Assembly (NCBI RefSeq): GCF_004359215.1
Contig: NC_090619.1
Location: forward strand, 6,455,917-6,519,916
Origin: Bremia lactucae
Taxonomy: Eukaryota; Oomycota; Peronosporomycetes; Peronosporales; Peronosporaceae
DNA: 64,000 nucleotides
Direction: 5' to 3'
Positions 33,353-44,930 of the stretch are shown here, one piece after another. Numbering within the stretch: position 1 is the first letter of the stretch; each line of letters opens with the position of its first letter. The position numbers and the translations under genes were made by a program. The notes below the pieces were generated by a model. The model ran no database searches. It saw only the letters and a program-made list of their open reading frames with translations, and was not told the origin of the DNA.

Positions 33353-33521
33353 GCCTTGCATCAAGAACATCTGGGCCTGGGAAAGGTTGTGATCTATGTG
33401 ATCGAGCCCATACAAAGTTCTGAGCTTCTTATATGCTACTCGTTTCGCTTTGAAAGTTTGGGGAAGATATCCATGCCAGAAGAGGCTAAATTTAATTAAT
33501 TATCAAGTGTAAATTGCCTGC

Positions 33522-33885
33522 GAGTGCTTCCAGGTGTAGCGAAGCTACTTCGCTCCTCTATACTTAAAGAGTCGCTTAGTTCTATAGTCTTAAGAAGTTT
33601 AACAACTTCGTAAGTCGTACAAGCTCGTATAACTTAATGAATCCTAGTTCAAGGGACCAATGGTTCGTAGACCTGAGCGATATCTATGCTTGCGAGTGTG
33701 TACATGCGGCTTTGTACTATCACAGATCATTGGCAAGCCTTAGTAACGCATTTGACGGTTTTAGATCAAACGGGGAACTGAACTATATTTAATATTACGA
33801 CCTTACTCTAATTTCATTTAAATATAATTTTGGCCTCCAGATCTTTATCTGAGCAATTTTGTCATAAAACGGTGGGTTAAGACGA
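33522..33885 (-). repeat. Family-3 (J) primer-binding site and 5' LTR
   Basis: On the minus strand an LTR ending CGCTACA is followed by CC and TGGAAGCACTCGCAG, the same spacing as in element C but with TGGAAGCAC instead of TGGTAGCAC. The LTR begins on the plus strand at 33533 (TGTAGCGAAGCTACTTCGC, an immediate hairpin) and its far border is uncertain (about 33885). Its sequence differs from the family-1 and family-2 LTRs. Confidence 0.6.
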
Positions 33886-34486
33886 GAGAGATCAGATATT
33901 AATCTCCAAGATGTTCCATTCCTCGGACTATATTGATGAGGAGTCATCTTGTAATGACTCCGATCTAAAGAGCCCCCGTACCGGGAATGCTAAAATGTAC
34001 CACCAGGAACGAAGGATTGTAAAGATCACTTCAACAGAATGTTAGTCTGCAACTTAGCATTAACCAAAGGAACGGAGACCGCAATTCGTTGCGGTTCGCT
34101 CCCGAAAAGAGTCTTGGTTGCCTGCAAAGGGCAACTTGGTTCGTTGGTCTGCTATGACCAACGAACGGTATATGACCAACGAGCGGTATAAGATCCCGTC
34201 GTCACTCATCCAGACTTCACAGTTTGGTGACAACAAAAACGAATTCTTCATCGATGCGTTTTTGGCATCGATGTTACACTTGGACGCGTGCTAAGGATGC
34301 AACTCCTTTTAGTTTTACGCTTCGGGAGCATTCATACAGAATGTGCAAATCGTAGGCTGCGAGACCTAGTTTGACAAACTGGTTATGGCATGTGACAGGA
34401 TTGAAAACAGGTACTTAGTTGGTGCACCCTATAAGTTGCACCGCTCGTCCAAGTAGGCAGGTTTACCTTGCCTCTCGTGGGGTGTG
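33886..34486 (+). pseudogene. Element I: aORF fragment, inverted
   Basis: It aligns with element C's aORF at 6750-7360: GAGGAGTCATCTTGTAATGA, the block around 34080 (GGAACGGAGACCGCAATTCG), then GGTGACAACAAAAACGAATTC with the FFIDAF-like segment at 34230, to the CTCGTGGGG box at 34484. It continues, after reversal, in 32921-33106. Confidence 0.7.
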
Positions 34487-35159
34487 ATTTGCCAAAACAT
34501 CATCTGACTAGCATGTTTGTCCCATCTAATCAGATTTCTCGCACACGATCACGATATTTAGCGGCTCGTCAGGGTAGACCGATCCTAGGAGACTACGCCC
34601 AGGAGTTAAGAGCTCTTTTTGCCGCTATACATCAAGGCCGAGGGCAAGAAGTGGTTAAATTATTCGTTCATAATGGAAGACCTTAATGCGGGGGTTGCCC
34701 AAACGGAATTGTACCAATCTCATCCCGTTACTTTAGAAGCGGCAATTGCCATGGGGTTACGCGCTGAGTTCGACTTTAAGTCCTCTCGCGTTGGTACGCA
34801 GAAATATTGGAAAGCCCGTCGAGCGCATCAGATTTGTCTATTAGTAAGGAGAAGAAAAGCTGTGGAATAGCATTCAAACATCGTAGATGTTATATGCGAG
34901 AAAGCACTAAGCACTTGCGCCCGGCTTGTCCGTTGCGCAATTCGCGCAAAGCTCGAAGCATCAATCCCACCTTATACCAGAAAGCTGTACGGTGCGGGAA
35001 ACGCCGAGTGGGGCCGGGCGGTCTACTGGGGAAGAACTAGGGTCGGTAAACCATTAGGAGGAGAGGATAAACAGGGCTTAGTTACAAAGACCTCTGTGCT
35101 TAATGGTATGGGACGTGAATGCAAGCCCGGCTTGTTTGTCACTAAGTCAACTTTAAGGC
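34487..35159 (+). pseudogene. Gypsy family-3 (J) gag C-terminal part
   Basis: Plus strand: LTSMFVPSNQISRTRSRYLA, ARQGRPILGDYAQELRALFA, VVKLFVHNG, then after a frameshift NAGVAQTELYQSHPVTLEAA and IAMGLRAEFDFKSSRVG. This is the second half of a Retrotrans_gag core (the R-x-Y-x-x-x-L-R helix pair and a multi-helix end). Beyond 34880 the sequence to 35159 is not clearly assignable and is probably gag tail. Confidence 0.7.
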
Positions 35160-35500
35160 TTTGACAAGACATGGTGAATTTTCGGGTATCCTCTCCACTG
35201 GACGAGGATTTGATGCTTCTTCCTCACGGAGCGGTGGGCAAGCAAACTTTTAGCAAGGAAGCGTTGATTCCCATCCGCATCCAATCAGTGCAGGCGGCGC
35301 TCGATAGGAGTGGCGATTTTGCCCACATAATCGCTGCTGCCTTTCCCGCGATCGTTCAGTTGCAGGCATTAAGCGCTGCTGAACGACGCATTGGGGATTT
35401 CGAGGGTCAAGTCTTGCTACTGACCTCGGCTTCATGATGCTCGCGCGAAAAATCGTCAGGGTTACGAACGCTTGAAACTTCGGCTGGACATCTTTAAGAA
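35160..35500 (+). pseudogene. Element E2: family-2 aORF C-terminal fragment
   Basis: It aligns with E1's aORF at 15690-16030: MLLPHGAVGKQ (E1 TMPHGAVGNQ), RSGDFAHIIAAAFPAIVQLQ, ERRIGDFEGQV, and after a frameshift YERLKLRLDIFKKLMLRN. The N-terminal two thirds are absent. It converges with the pol on the minus strand. Confidence 0.75.
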
Positions 35501-38130
35501 GTTAATGCTGAGGAACCGTATTACGCGCGTGGTATCTCTCGCTCTCCGAGTCCGTTACGTTCTCATGGGAAGAGAAGGTCGGAGGCAAGTCTTTCGCCTT
35601 CCTCATTTCCCCCATCTGTTTAATACTGAACCCATGGTCGGCGTCACCATCGGTCTCCTTAACCAGATGGGGGTATGTGACCTCATTTGGGTCTACATAC
35701 CGTTTCAGACGACCCACGTAAAATACGGGGTGCGTCTTCATATACGGGGGAAGGGTGAGCCTATAATTTAGGTCTCCAACCTCTTCAACCACCGTAAAGG
35801 GCCCAATGAAACGCGGCAACAACTTCGTAGTACCTCCAGGTAGTACAGAAATTGCATTTTTAGGTAGGGTAGCAGTACTTAATAGTACTTTTCCACCCAC
35901 TCTAAAGCGTTCATTGTTTTTGCGACCATTTCGGTCCGCATATTCTTTTTGCTTGTCCTGTGCGCTTGCCATTGCGTCACGGAGTTTTTGTGTGATAATC
36001 GCTCATCCACAAAGCGTTAAGCCTCGCTCACGCTTTTAACTCGCCTATGACACCGCCGAGACGTCGGTCATAGGACGTTATTTTCTTGACCACTGCTAAA
36101 CTGGCAGGGTCACTCGGGTAAGTTTCAGTCGTTGAGATGATACCCTAGCGGGTCATCGTCATATTGACAAACCTATGTCCCTCTTTCGCACCGAGCATAG
36201 TGAGGAGCCCTCCCCCACTAAGACTCGGGCTGCGCACAAACGAGACTGGCGTCCGAGAATGGCGCAGTCCGTTAATATAAAACGGTGTCACACCCGTACT
36301 GGCGTGGCCACTGTTATTTATAGCAAACTCCACAAAGGGCAATCGCTTGCTCCATTCTTTTGGAGTTGCTATAGTGCGTAAAGACATCCGCCACGACCCG
36401 ATTGGCACGTTCTGTTTGGCCATCGGTCTAAGGATCATCTGTGGAGCTTGCTACTTAGCAGCTCGAACACATGTCGCCAAAAACCAGACGTAAAACGTGG
36501 ATCTCGGTCCGGTACTATGGACTCGTGCATCCCGTGAAGTCGGTAAACATGATCCAGAAACAAGAGAGCTGCCTCCTTGCCTGTGATCGATATTTTACAT
36601 GGTGCTAAATGCACCATTTTGCTCAGTCTGTCTACAAAGACGTCTAGCCCCGTCCGATTCTTATGATCGGGCGGTATGCGAAACATAAAGATCAGACTTT
36701 CTGACTTCTAACAGTTGGTTGAAATCGGTAGCGGCTTCAGTGGCGCACATGGCCTGTTATGGCATCAGCTGTCACCTTGTGATCCCTTGAGAATCTATGT
36801 GCCTCATGACACAGATCTCAAGCTGATGATCCTTCACGGGATCTATGATGCGCCATCTAGTGGGCATCTGGGCCGTGAAAAGACATTCTTACGAGTGTCA
36901 GAGGAACTTTGGTGGCCAACTATATACGCTATTGCGAAAAGTGTCAGCCAATTAAGCCTGCACCGTCCAGCAGTGCTGTAGCTAAAGCGGTTTAGCTTAG
37001 TTTTCAGGTGCGACGGAAGGAAAACCTTTCGTCCACCGAAGTGATCCAACAGCAGACGACAGTGGTCGTCCTGACTGTAGCTCTCTTTTATCTCAGAGGC
37101 CAATGAGCTCGTCACGTGGTATGCCTTCATGGCTGCCAACGTCGACGGCTGAAATTGTGCTTTCGCACTAGACACACTTTCCTGGTGTCTAACCTCGAAG
37201 TCTGGTTTGCGCGATAAAGCGTCAGCCAAGACGTTCGACTTACCGGCTTATATTAACTTTGAAATTAAATTCAGAGAAGAATGTGAGCCTTCTTGCCATT
37301 CTAGGCAAGAGGGCGGTGGGTATATTGCGGTCCGCAGTGATGCGTGATCCGTGTAAACCACAAATGTTTCGGTGCCCAGTAGGTGCACACGAAACTTGAC
37401 AAGAGCAAACTTTATTGAAAGTAGCTCTTTGTAATGCGCGCGGTGATTCAGTTACGCGACTTTTAAAAGCCGGGACTGATAAGAGATGACACGGTGAACG
37501 CCGTCGTCATCCTTCTGCATGAGCGCGCTGTCGATTGCAAAATTACTTGCATCGCAGACGACGGAAGGGGTTATCCGCGTCTGGCAATGCTAAGCCCGGT
37601 GCCTCTGCAAGAGATTGCTTCACTGATGTGAACGCATCTTCTTGTTCTTTTAACCAAACCCATTCTGTGTCCTTTTTAAGGAGATCAGATAATGGTTTAC
37701 TTTGCCCAGCATAATTCTTGCAATATTTATGCAAGTAACTAGTGAGCCCTAGAAATTGGCGCAAATCCTTCACATGCCGTGGGATTGGTTATTTCTTAAC
37801 CGATTTTACCTTGTCTGGGTGTTCTCGTACACCATGTGTACCGATTATGCAGCCCAGCACAGGTATCTCGGGGACCCCTATGACGCACTTTTGCAAGTTG
37901 ACGTACAATTGAGCTTCGTTCAGAGTCTGCGACACAGCGTCTAAATGACGCGTGTGCGACTCTATTGCGCTTAGCCCGTCCTCGGCCCTACTAGACACAA
38001 ATACATCGTCAAAGTAATGGGGCGCGTAGGCACGGTGTTGACGCATTACGTGAGCCACCACTCGGTTGAATGTCGCTGGTGCGTTTTTCAAACCTTGGGG
38101 CATCACAAGCCACTCCCAAAGCATACCGCT
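35501..38130 (-). pseudogene. Element E2: family-2 pol (integrase to RT)
   Basis: Minus strand: RT palm 38295-37789 with an intact YFDD box (HYFDDVFVSSRAEDGLSAIE) and GVPEIPVLGCIIGTHGVR. Connection 37773-37543. RNase H 37500-37150, damaged (MADALSRKPDFE). Integrase 36981-36145 with the zinc domain inverted as in E1. C-terminal domain 35972-35502 is one open frame of 156 codons (NGRKNNERFRVGGKVLLSTA; RLTLPPYMKTHPVFYVGRLK). Its tail runs antisense to the aORF end. 16409-17535 of E1 and 35894-37020 here are identical. Confidence 0.85.
36748..36975 (+). other. Inverted integrase zinc-binding segment (E2 copy)
   Basis: Base for base the same as 17263-17490 at an offset of 19,485. The plus strand reads the H2C2 domain while the rest of pol is on the minus strand. 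The two copies share both inversion borders, so the inversion happened once, before duplication or conversion. Confidence 0.9.
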
Positions 38131-40330
38131 TGGGGTGCTTACTGCTGTGAACAAAAAATCGTGTACACGCATGAGGATACGATGAGATCCATCCGTCAGA
38201 TCCATTGACGAAAAGATGGTACTCTTTGACAGTCCGTCAATGATAACTTTCTTTCCTGGAATCGGCGATTGAGACGGATCCCTTGCAGCGTTCAATTAAT
38301 ATTGATCACATACACAATCCGCCACCCTCCTATTGATTTATAACCATAGAAGGTCAGGGAGCTATGTGAGAAGGCTGACTCCCTCACATGGCCCGCTGTT
38401 AAGCGATCGGCAAAGAATTTTTTTTTTTTTTCGATCGCTAATACATGTTCACGAGGCAGTGGTAACTGCTTTATGACACAGTATTCCGAACTTGGTCCAG
38501 GTCGATTTAATGTCGAGTGCATTTATCCTTAGGCAACTCGCACGGGACGGATTCAGGAAACACATTCTTGAATTCGAATCAAATTCTTATAAAAAGGGTT
38601 TGTCTACAAGAAACTTCAGGATTGGAACGTAAGACGTTCCATGCGAGTCTTCTCATCAGGGACACCTTCGTCCATCGATGAGCTGCTGAGAATCCAGAAA
38701 ATACTAGTGCCGACCGAATATCGGCCAGGTAGTTATCATCTGTGACAAGTACGCAGATCTGCTTGACTTTGCCACTATGAAGATCACGCAAGAACTGTTT
38801 CGGTTCTAGCGTTGGCAATTGATTTAATTGGGAAGTTAACTTCGGAGGCGCTATCAGATCAAGTGTATATTCGCCTACACTTGATCCGTTGTTTAATAAA
38901 ACATTAAATGTTTCAGTTCTCCTAATTTTAACTTATTCAAAAGGTGCCTGCGAACCATTGGTCACAGGTTTTTGGGGACTTATCCCCAAAGAATCTTGGG
39001 TAGTTCTTCCCTCAAGTTTTATTTGGGGAGTATACTCCCCAACTCTCTCTAGCTGTGGTGCGCAACCACAGCGAGATCCTCTACGATCGATTCTTCAGTC
39101 AATCTAAAACTTTCGCACTGTCTCTTGCAGACAGGCGTTTCAATATTTTTGATGTTGCTTTCCAAGCAAGCATCTATCTTTCGTACCAGTCAAATTATTC
39201 GGGTGGTCGATCTTCGACGCTGCCTGTGCTTCTGCAAAGCCGTCGGGATCTAGCTCCACAGTGTAATCGGTATTCACAATGAGGTCTTGTGCAGTCGTGC
39301 AAACGACCGAACCACAAGTGAGGCCATCCCACTCACTCGTAGGATATCCACAAGCTTGTGGATGCTCCAGGTTCATCAGATGACCCCTGTTGAACGAGAG
39401 ATAGGCATCGTCACGGCCTGATGCTGCCAAATTATGCATGACTCGTACTTTCTGAGCCATGGTGATTCAAGGATGACATCAAATTGTCATCCAAATCAAG
39501 TACGGTGACATCATTTTTGCTGTTTCAGATATGCCTGTTGCTAGACGCACTGTCATCCTTGTTAGAGGAATATCGCGCTCAATAAATTTGAGTCTGCGAT
39601 CTTCTAGCAGTTGGCGTATTTAGATTGTTCGACGCCCCACAAGTCATTTAATTTAAAAAACGACTGCCAATCCCGATCGACTAGGGACTTTAGTGGCAAT
39701 TTTTTTGCCACCATTATTTTCAAGGTGATGAGGTTAACCTCATCACTCGAAGCAGTTACACACAATGACTGTGTGTCTGGAGCAACTTTCGTTAAGAGAT
39801 TTGCAATTTTTTTTGAGGTAGCTGGATCAGTAGGGCGTTGCGCCCGTACTACGTCCGACCGTTTTTTTCTTACCATCCGCCTCGTCGTTGCGGTTTCGCA
39901 ACAGCGTCGAGTCCGCGTTCACCGCAGCTCCTAGCGGGAGGTCGCTCGTTTCACGCAGTGTTTTTAGGCACTGATTACACTCATAGTCGTCGTAACCCGT
40001 TTTTCCAACGATCATTTGCAACTTGAAGAGCGAGGATTCTCGCTCTCAACATGCGCGAGGTCCATAGGTTCCGAACATCCATTTTCTTGTTGTCTCGGAG
40101 AACGATAAGCTCCAGAGTGGACGAAAGCCTGTTTAAAGCTGAAAACCTCATGTTCCGCTACAGAGATCGCTTGGTCTAGCGTCTCTAGTTCAAGCTGGAT
40201 CAGGTGATTCTTGACAGGCCCGTCTGTAAGACCTCCAATAAACGCAGCTACATGTGTTTGTTCATCTATTGGATGATTCACTATACAACTTACTAGGTAT
40301 CGTGTATGTTGGGCATCATTAGACGCTTCA
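38131..40330 (-). pseudogene. Element E2: family-1-type RT N-terminus, protease and gag
   Basis: Upstream of about 38130 the sequence switches from family 2 to family 1. RT start is IDGLSKSTIFSSMDLTDG with FADRLTAGHVRESAFSHSSL (38522-38292), close to C and F. 38818-38579 is LEPKQFLRDLHSGKVKQICV. The protease region is 39460-39650 with the LKSLVDRDWQ remnant. Gag end is IDEQTHVAAFIGGLTDGPVK and LELETLDQAISVAEHE (40281-40012). Frames are broken. No family-1 LTR follows on the right. Confidence 0.8.
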
Positions 40331-40860
40331 AGATCAAAAGAGGAACTTTATTCCATTATTTAAATCTAAAAACGTTACCCTAGCTAAATAAAAATATCGG
40401 CCGCCAGATTTAAATCTGGTGGCTGCCACATTTGTTACCCATAATAAATGAAGTTTTAGTGGTTAACTATTATCAATCGAACAAAAGGCTATTTTAATCA
40501 TAAAGTAAAAGTGTACCACAGCAACGGTTCACCAACCGAAATGCGCCCCATTACCCCCCCCCCGCACCAGACTGTCGACACCGAGTAACAACATTCGCTT
40601 TATTTCCTTTTTGAGGTTGGAATTCAAACAGCTAACCATTCGGTTGTGTTTTGCATTTCTTTCTCTGATGAAAACTAAGCGTGAGTCACAGACTCGTAGC
40701 GCCTTCATTAACGAAGGTGATAGTGGACTTTGAAAGTCACACTCCATCGGAGGATGGGGAATAGATAGGATCGTGGCTCCTACACGTCTCGTCCTGTGGA
40801 CGAATCTCTTTTCGGACCCCAAATCCGTTCCCAGAACGTGGTGCCGCGGATGTTTTAGCT
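40331..40860. other. Unassigned AT-rich interval between E2 and G
   Basis: No coding similarity recognised on either strand. It contains the palindrome GCCAGATTTAAATCTGGTGGC near 40408-40428 and a run of ten C at 40554-40563. It may be a remnant of an LTR or a small transposon, but no flanking duplication was found. Confidence 0.4.
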
Positions 40861-41147
40861 GCATGGCGCATATTAAGGCTCAAGTCTCGCGACTGACCTC
40901 GGATCTTTGCTATGTCCGAGCGAAGTCTCGTCAGGGTTATGAACGCCTGAAGACTCGCTTGGACCTTTTTGAGCGGATAATGCTGAGGGATCCGCGTTAC
41001 TCGCGTGATGTCCCTCGCTCTCCGAGTCCTGTTCGTGGTGGGAGCCTCAGTCCAACAGCTTTTCGCCTTCACCGTCCCCCTCAACCGAACGACGCTCGAC
41101 TCACAGTCGGCGTCACCATCGGTCTCCTTAGAGGGATGGGTACGTGA
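40861..41147 (+). pseudogene. Element G: family-2 aORF C-terminus
   Basis: IKAQVSRLTSDLCYVRAKSR, then GYERLKTRLDLFERIMLRDP and YSRDVPRSPSPVRGG, about 90% like E1's aORF end. The frame is open to a stop at 41145-41147. The pol tail on the minus strand (ETDGDADCESSVVRLRGTVK) is also open through the same bases to 40737. Confidence 0.75.
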
Positions 41148-44100
41148 CCTCATTTAAGTCTACATACCGTTTTAGATGACCTACGTAAAATACGGGGTGC
41201 GTCTTCATGTACGGGGGAAGGGTGAGCCTATATTTTTGTCTCCAACCTCTTCAACAACCGTAAAGGGCCCAATGAGACGCGGCAACAACTACGTAGTACT
41301 TCCAGGGAGTACAGAATATGCATTCTTAGGTAGGGTACCAGTACTTAGTAGTACTTTGTCCCACTCTAAAGCGTTCATTATTTTTGCGACCATTTCGCTC
41401 CATACATTATTTATGCTTGTCCTGTGCGCTTGCCATCGCGTCACAGACTTTTCGTGTGATGACTAATCGATCATCCACAAAGCGTTAAGCCTCGCTCACG
41501 CTTTTAGCATCAAACTCGCATATGATACCGCCGAGAGGTCGGTCATATGGCGTATGTTATTGACCACTGCTAAAATGGCAGGGTCACTGGGGCAAGTTTC
41601 TGTTGTTGATTTGATACCCTCGCGGGTCATCGTCATACTAACGAAACTATGCCCCTCTTTCGCACCGAGCATAGTGAGGGGCCTTCCCCCACTAAAAATC
41701 GGGCGGCGCGCAATCGAGACTGGCGTCCGAGGATGGCGCAGTCCGTTAATATAAAACGGTGTCTTAGTCGTACTGGCGTGGACACTGTTATTTGTTGCGA
41801 ACTCCACACTTGGCAATTGCTTGATCCACTCTTTGGAAGTTGCTATAGTGCGTAAGACATCCGCCACGACCCGAGTGGCACGTTCTGTTTGGCCATCGGT
41901 CTGGGGATGATCTGCGGTCGCCATGTGGAGCTTGCTACCTAGCAGCTCGAACACATGTCGCCAAAACCCGGACGTAAAACGTGGATCCCAGTCCGATACT
42001 ATGGACTCGGGCTTCCCGCGTAGTCGTTAGACATGATCCAGTAACAAGAGAGCTGCCTCCTTGCCTGTGATCGATGTTTTCCATGGTGCTAAATGCACCA
42101 TTTTGCTCAGTCTGTCTACAAAGACAACGAGTCCCGTCCGACCCTTATGATCGGGCGGCATGCCAAACATGAAGTCCAGTCTTACTGGTTTTAACAATTC
42201 GTTGGAATCGGTAGCGGCTTCAGTGGCGCACTGCTAGTCGGTGCAGGCTTAATACGCTGACACTGTTCGCAAGAGCGAATATAGTTGGCCACCCATCTAT
42301 CTAGGTGTGGCCACCAAAATTCCTCTGACACTCGTAAGAATGTCTTTTCACGGCCCAGATGCCCACTAGATGGCGCATCATGGAGCTCGTGAAGGATCAT
42401 CAGCTTGAGATCTGTGTCACGAGACACAAAGATTCTCAAGGGATCCCAAGGTGACAGCTGATGCCATAAAGGCCATCGCTGTAGCTAAAGCGATTTAGCT
42501 TAGCTTTCAGGTGTGACGGAAGACAAAAATCTTTCGTCCACCGAAGTGATCCAACAGCAGGCGACAGTGGTCGTCCTGACTGTAGCTCTCTTTTATTTCA
42601 GAGGCCAATGAGCTCGTCACGTGGTATGCCTTCATGGCTGCCAACGTCGACGGCTGAAATTGTGCTTTCGCACTAGACACACTTTCCTGGTGTCTTGCCT
42701 CGAAGTCTGGTCTGCGCGATAAAGCGTCAGCCAAGACATTCGACTTACACGGCTTGTATTCAACTTTAAATTAAATTTAGAGAAGAATTAAAGCCATCTT
42801 GCCATTCTAGGCGAAAGGTGCGGTGAGTTTATTGCGGTCCGCAGTGATGCGTGATCCGTATAAACCACAAATGGTTCGGTGCCCAATAGGTGCACACGAA
42901 ACTTGACAAGAGCATACTTAATTGAAAGTGCTCTTTGTCATCCACGGGGTAATTCAGATCCGCGGCTTTTGAAAGCCGGGACTGATAAGAGATGACGCGG
43001 TCAACGCCGTCGTCATCCTTCTGCATGAGCGCGCTGCCGATTGCAAAATTACTTGCATCGCAGACGACGCTAAAGGGCTTATCCGCGTCTGGCAATGCCA
43101 AGACCGGTGCCTCTACAAGAGATTGCTTCACTGATGTGAACGCATCTTCTTGTTCTTTTAACCAAACCCATTCTGTGTCCTTTTTAAGGAGATCAGATAA
43201 TGGTTTAGTTTGCTCCGCATAATTCTTGCTATACTTATGCAAGTAATTAGCGAGCCCTAGGAATTGGCGCAAATCCTTCACATGCCGTGGGATTGGCCAT
43301 TCCTTTACTGATTTTACCTTGTCTGGGTCTGCTCGTACACCATGTGTACCAACGATGCAGCCCAGTACAGGTATCTCAGGGACCCCTATGACGCACTTTT
43401 GCAAGTTGACGTACAATTGGGCGTCCTTTAAAGTCTGCAACACAGCGTCTAAATGACGCTTGTGCGACTCTATTGCGCTCAGCCCGTCCTCGGCCCTACT
43501 ATGCACGAATACATCGTCAAAGTAATGAGGCGCGTAGGCACGGTGCTGACGCATCACGTGAGCCACCACTCGGTTGAATGTCGCTGGTGCGTTTTTCAAA
43601 CCTTGGGGCATCACAAGCCACTCCCAAAGCATACCGCTTGGGGTGCTTACTGCCGTTTTGGCTACATCGGACTCTCTCATGAGTCCAGATACTAGCCATC
43701 CTTTAAATCCAACGCGGATAAGATAGTTGACTTCCCACGGAGTTCAACAAAACACATTTCCGCGGGATTGGCGTTTGAGCTGGTATGGTCGCCGTGTTCA
43801 GCTTTTTGTAAGCATGAACCACGCGCCATCCACCTGTGGCTTTACGCACACAAAAGGTCTGGCTGCAGTGAGGCGATTTGCTCTCGCGCACATGTCTCGC
43901 CTTGGCTCGCTTGTCGAAGAACTCATCGATATAATTGACTTGTTCTTTCGGCAACGGCCATTGCCTGGTCACACAATACTTGGTGCCAGGTTCGAGGTCT
44001 TTTTCGTGGCCGATGTCCCTATCTTCTGGTAGGCGGCTCAGCACTTCTTCTGGTAACACATCGCGATGTTTCCGACGAACCTCAAAGAACGGACTGTCTT

Positions 44101-44930
44101 TCAAGGCATCCCAGCCTTGAGCAGCGAGCCGTTTCTTTTTGTCCGTTTTTAGGACGCTCTCGTCCATTGTGGACGACGAGCAACAGTCCACCAAGTTCTC
44201 TTCTGAAACTGGTGTGACTATTTCGTGGATATTTCCTTCCTTTAATTCGGCAAGGAACAGATCCCACGACATCTCCGGGATATTAACTATCTCAACGGCA
44301 GATTTAAAGACTTGCCAGAGCACCTCAACTAGGGATGCCTCCGCAATTTCGTCTTTGACGGCCACGAACACCTCGTTCGAATGCTCGCCTCTTAAATAGG
44401 AACACATTCAAAAAGGGTCACTCGTTTAGACGTGCCTTTGATCGTCCTAATCTGTCGGGTACTCGTTCTTCGAGTCACCACGACCTTTGACTGGGAAGCA
44501 AGTGCCGTTGCTCTCCTGGTATCGCACCCCTTCCAACCGCACCAGGATGTAGGCACTGCGCCGCTAGACTTCCTGTCAGCTCGCTGTCTACTGCCACAGG
44601 CTCTCGGCTCTGTGCAAGACTATGGGACACATAACTACTTGTCATTGCCCTTTTCACTCCCCCAGTCTCCACGACCTGGGTAGGAATTGGTGACGTTTTA
44701 CATCCCGTCAACGCACCCTCAAATGTGTTCGACACGACATCAGTTAGATACGTCTCTCGCAGGAGCACATTCTTTCCGGTGTCCTGCGTAGAGTTCTCGG
44801 TGTCCTGCGTAGAGTTCGCAACTGTGCATGTACGCCAGTCTATCCATGGTTGGTGTTTTGCCAACCATGGCATGCCGAGGATGAGGTCATACGGACTCTC
44901 CATACCTATCACAGTGAGCTTCTCTTTACA
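41148..44930 (-). pseudogene. Element G: protease-RT-RNase H-integrase
   Basis: The protease end is near 44900 (ESPYDLILGMPWLAKHQPWI). Between protease and RT lies a duplicated 21-bp unit (STQDTENSTQDTGKN, 44770-44820). 44407-43703 is a 234-codon frame up to the start of RT (EEVLSRLPEDRDIGHEKDLE; WPLPKEQVNYIDEFFDKR; GWRVVHAYKKLNTATIPAQT). After a frameshift 43680-42829 (283 codons) covers the palm with an intact HYFDDVFVHSRAED, the connection, and RNase H (CDASNFAIGSALMQKDDDGV). Integrase: zinc domain 42439-42191 (HLDRWVANYIRSCEQCQRIK), core 41954-41496 (HPQTDGQTERATRVVADVLR). Frameshifts only, fewer than in E1. Confidence 0.85.

Larger units (their letters stand above)
33107..34486. other. 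Inverted block of about 1.38 kb joining two broken elements
   Basis: From left to right it contains: minus-strand gag N-terminus of a third Gypsy family (J), its PBS and LTR, and a plus-strand aORF fragment of element I. Outside the block, I's aORF is on the minus strand (32921-33106) and J's gag is on the plus strand (34487 on). Flipping the block restores both reading directions. Gag ALTC at 33107 meets CDLPKHHLTSMFVPSNQ at 34487, and the aORF CTCGTGGGG at 34484 meets CTCCTGCTGC at 33079. Borders are good to about 10 bp. Confidence 0.85.
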
